Source: Halomonas sp.
GTDB taxonomy: Bacteria; Pseudomonadota; Gammaproteobacteria; Pseudomonadales; Halomonadaceae
Assembly: GCA_007129225.1 (NCBI GenBank)
Contig: SKVX01000147.1
Span: forward strand, 1-7,076
DNA: 7,076 nt
Direction of reading: 5' to 3'
Shown here: positions 6,071 through 7,076 of the stretch, piece by piece
Numbering within the stretch: the first letter of the stretch is position 1
How the letters are laid out: every line of letters begins with the position of its first letter
Translations under genes and position numbers: made by a program
The notes under the pieces: model-generated
What the model was told of the DNA's origin: nothing
Seen by the model: only the letters and a program-made list of their open reading frames with translations
The model's database searches: none

Positions 6071-6733
6071 CTACCTCCTTGCTCTCAGTGACGCTCGCTC
6101 AGCAGACAGCCAGTAAAGTGAGATAAGACACATGGCATTGTCGAGTCGACCAGCCTGCAGGAGTTCCCAAGCCTGAATAAACGGTAACACGTGAACGCGG
6201 ATGTCCTCATGCTCCTCGTCGAGCCCGTGCACCCCTCCCAACCCCTTGGAATCGACCAAGGCGCAATAGAGGGTGACCCGCTCATCGCAGGCACCCGGGC
6301 TCGGGTAGTAGGTATGCAGTTCGATCAATTCGTCGATGGAACAACCCGCCTCCTCCACGGCTTCGCGGCGGGCCACCTCGGTCCGGCTCTCGCCCGCTTC
6401 GACCAGGCCGGCCACCACCTCGAGCTTCCAGGGCGACACGGGGTCGGCCAGTGCACCGGCGCGAATCTGCTCCACCAGTACGACGCAATCCCGCTCCACG
6501 TCATAGAGCAGCACTCCCACGGCATCATGACGACAATGCACCTCACGCACCACCTCGCCGCTCCAGCCTCCCTCGAAGAGCCGATGGCGAAGGTGCACCT
6601 CCTCCAGGCGAAAGAAGCCCTGATACAGGCAGCGCCGTTCGCGCAGCTCCACATCGTCCGCAGAAAATGCGGAGAGAAGCGTGATCTCGCGACTCTGGTC
6701 GTAGTCGAAGTTCTGGTCGTGGCTGTTGGACAT
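6071..6733 (-). CDS. nudF: ADP-ribose pyrophosphatase NudF (Nudix hydrolase)
   Basis: Nudix hydrolase that splits ADP-ribose into AMP and ribose 5-phosphate, a cytoplasmic clean-up enzyme of NAD+ breakdown products. The 220 residues hold a full Nudix box: G109, E115, then REAVEEAGC at 123-131, matching the GX5EX7REUXEEXGU pattern. The preceding WKLEVVAGLVEAGE (102-115) and the later YYPSPGACDERV (142-153) are typical of the ADP-ribose branch. The start at ATG 6733 is preferred because GGAG lies six bases upstream and the predicted RNA start is near 6755. ATGs at 6769 and 6763 fall in or before the -10 box and could not be on that transcript. It is the first gene of the nudF-yqiB-cpdA unit. 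Its last two codons, AGG AGG, serve as the ribosome binding site of yqiB. Confidence 0.94.
   Translation of the reverse strand: MSNSHDQNFDYDQSREITLLSAFSADDVELRERRCLYQGFFRLEEVHLRHRLFEGGWSGEVVREVHCRHDAVGVLLYDVERDCVVLVEQIRAGALADPVSPWKLEVVAGLVEAGESRTEVARREAVEEAGCSIDELIELHTYYPSPGACDERVTLYCALVDSKGLGGVHGLDEEHEDIRVHVLPFIQAWELLQAGRLDNAMCLISLYWLSAERASLRARR
6073..6080 (-). promoter_or_regulatory. Ribosome binding site of yqiB inside the nudF 3' end
   Basis: AAGGAGGT complements the 16S rRNA tail almost perfectly and ends four bases before the GTG start at 6069. It overlaps the last two arginine codons (AGG AGG) and the first base of the TAG stop of nudF. This decides the yqiB start and implies close coupling of the two genes. 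Confidence 0.85.
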
Positions 6734-6761
6734 GCCATTCTCCAATCGACGAATGGCGACC

Positions 6762-6790
6762 ATTATCATGACCGGGGCCTAAAATGCCAA
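6762..6790 (-). promoter_or_regulatory. Sigma-70-type promoter of the nudF operon
   Basis: On the minus strand TTGGCA (6790-6785) and GATAAT (6767-6762) are separated by exactly 17 bases. Each differs from the consensus TTGACA and TATAAT at one position. The predicted RNA start is near 6755, leaving a leader of about 20 bases with the GGAG ribosome binding site of nudF. The -35 box directly touches the hairpin of the upstream terminator. Confidence 0.75.
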
Positions 6791-6822
6791 CTGCCGTGCG
6801 GTCAGGATGACCGGCACGGCAG
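6781..6822 (-). terminator. Intrinsic terminator of the TPR protein gene
   Basis: On the minus strand CTGCCGTG pairs with CACGGCAG (eight pairs) and CGGTCA with TGACCG (six pairs), with one bulged C and a three-base TCC loop. The tail is TTGGCATTTTA. It begins 27 bases after the stop at 6850. The stem is strong and the tail moderately T-rich, so it should end the upstream transcript before nudF. Confidence 0.8.
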
Positions 6823-6849
6823 CGAAACGAAGGCATCGGGGAGAATGGG

Positions 6850-7076
6850 TCAGAGCGTCGCCAGCAGGGCCCTGGCCTCTTCCCGCAGCGCCTCGTCGGA
6901 TGTCTCGCGGTCCGGGCGCGCCGTGCCGTCCACGGCACGCCGGGCATGTTCGCGGGCCTCCTCGCGGCGACCTTCATCCTCCAGGAAAGCGGCATAGTAG
7001 TAGTTCACGTCGATGCCGTCCGGGCGAATTTCCAGTGCGTGCTGGAACATCCGCTCGGCGGTATCGCTGTTGCCGA
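6850..7076 (-). CDS. TPR-type repeat protein, C-terminal part only (5' end beyond window)
   Basis: An open frame enters from the right edge and stops at TGA (6850-6852). The visible 75 residues run from GNSDTAERMFQHALEIRPD through VNYYYAAFLEDEGRREEARE to a Leu/Ala-rich end (EEARALLATL). The spacing of small and aromatic residues (A-x-x-x-F-x-x-A-L-x-I-x-P, then Y-Y-A-x-F-L, then A-x-x-x-A-x-x-A) is that of a tetratricopeptide repeat: the last helix of one repeat, one complete repeat and a capping helix. TPR proteins act as protein-binding scaffolds, so no specific function can be given. The ATG at 7050 is internal to the repeat and is not the true start. A strong terminator follows, so the gene ends its own transcription unit. 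Confidence 0.75.
   Translation of the reverse strand, partial: GNSDTAERMFQHALEIRPDGIDVNYYYAAFLEDEGRREEAREHARRAVDGTARPDRETSDEALREEARALLATL

Noticed and set aside
5164..6126. Plus-strand open frame of 320 codons
   Set aside because: It lies antisense to cpdA, yqiB and the end of nudF, all of which are recognisable. Long antisense frames are common in GC-rich genes, and its translation resembles no family I know.
6734..6769. Longer NudF starting at 6769 or 6763
   Set aside because: These ATGs overlap or precede the -10 box of the predicted promoter and lack a ribosome binding site; the ATG at 6733 has GGAG six bases upstream.
1..7076. Mobile element, phage, CRISPR, toxin-antitoxin or defence genes
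   Set aside because: No transposase, integrase, repeat-spacer array or toxin-like frame is visible; all clear genes are housekeeping or widespread families of similar composition.

Overview
The window reads as ordinary chromosome of a GC-rich gammaproteobacterium, most likely a member of the Halomonadaceae (Halomonas or a relative). This is inferred from the base composition, the strong G/C preference at third codon positions, the NudF-YqiB-CpdA gene order typical of gammaproteobacteria, and the sequence character of CysD/CysN. I see no mobile element, CRISPR array, tRNA or rRNA, and no multi-gene system that looks undescribed. All seven clear genes lie on the minus strand, so transcription runs from right to left (high to low coordinates).

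Right part (7076 to 4867). The 3' end of a TPR-type protein gene ends at 6850 and is followed by a good hairpin terminator. The tail of that terminator contains the -35 box of a strong sigma-70-type promoter. This promoter drives nudF (ADP-ribose pyrophosphatase), yqiB (DUF1249) and cpdA (cAMP phosphodiesterase-type metallophosphoesterase). The tandem AGG AGG codons at the end of nudF also form the ribosome binding site of yqiB. In enterics and pseudomonads cpdA is usually followed by yqiA and parE; here the sulfate activation genes follow instead.

Middle (4866 to 2265). A 126-base AT-rich control region precedes cysD and cysN, the two subunits of ATP sulfurylase, whose stop and start codons overlap (TAATG). 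The cysD leader can fold into a bulged hairpin that includes the likely ribosome binding site. A hairpin terminator follows cysN. CysN is the plain GTPase subunit without a fused APS kinase (CysC), and no cysC lies in the window.

Left part (2264 to 1). A gene for an APP1-type (DUF2183) HAD-like phosphatase is preceded by a 16-codon open frame. That frame has a strong ribosome binding site, and its stop overlaps the phosphatase start (TGATG). After a 10-bp perfect inverted repeat comes a gene for a membrane-bound YugP-type zinc metallopeptidase. At the left edge, a few codons of a convergent plus-strand gene may be present.

The points most worth a second look are small-scale control features: the cysD leader hairpin, the short frame coupled to the APP1-like gene, and the terminator/promoter overlap upstream of nudF.
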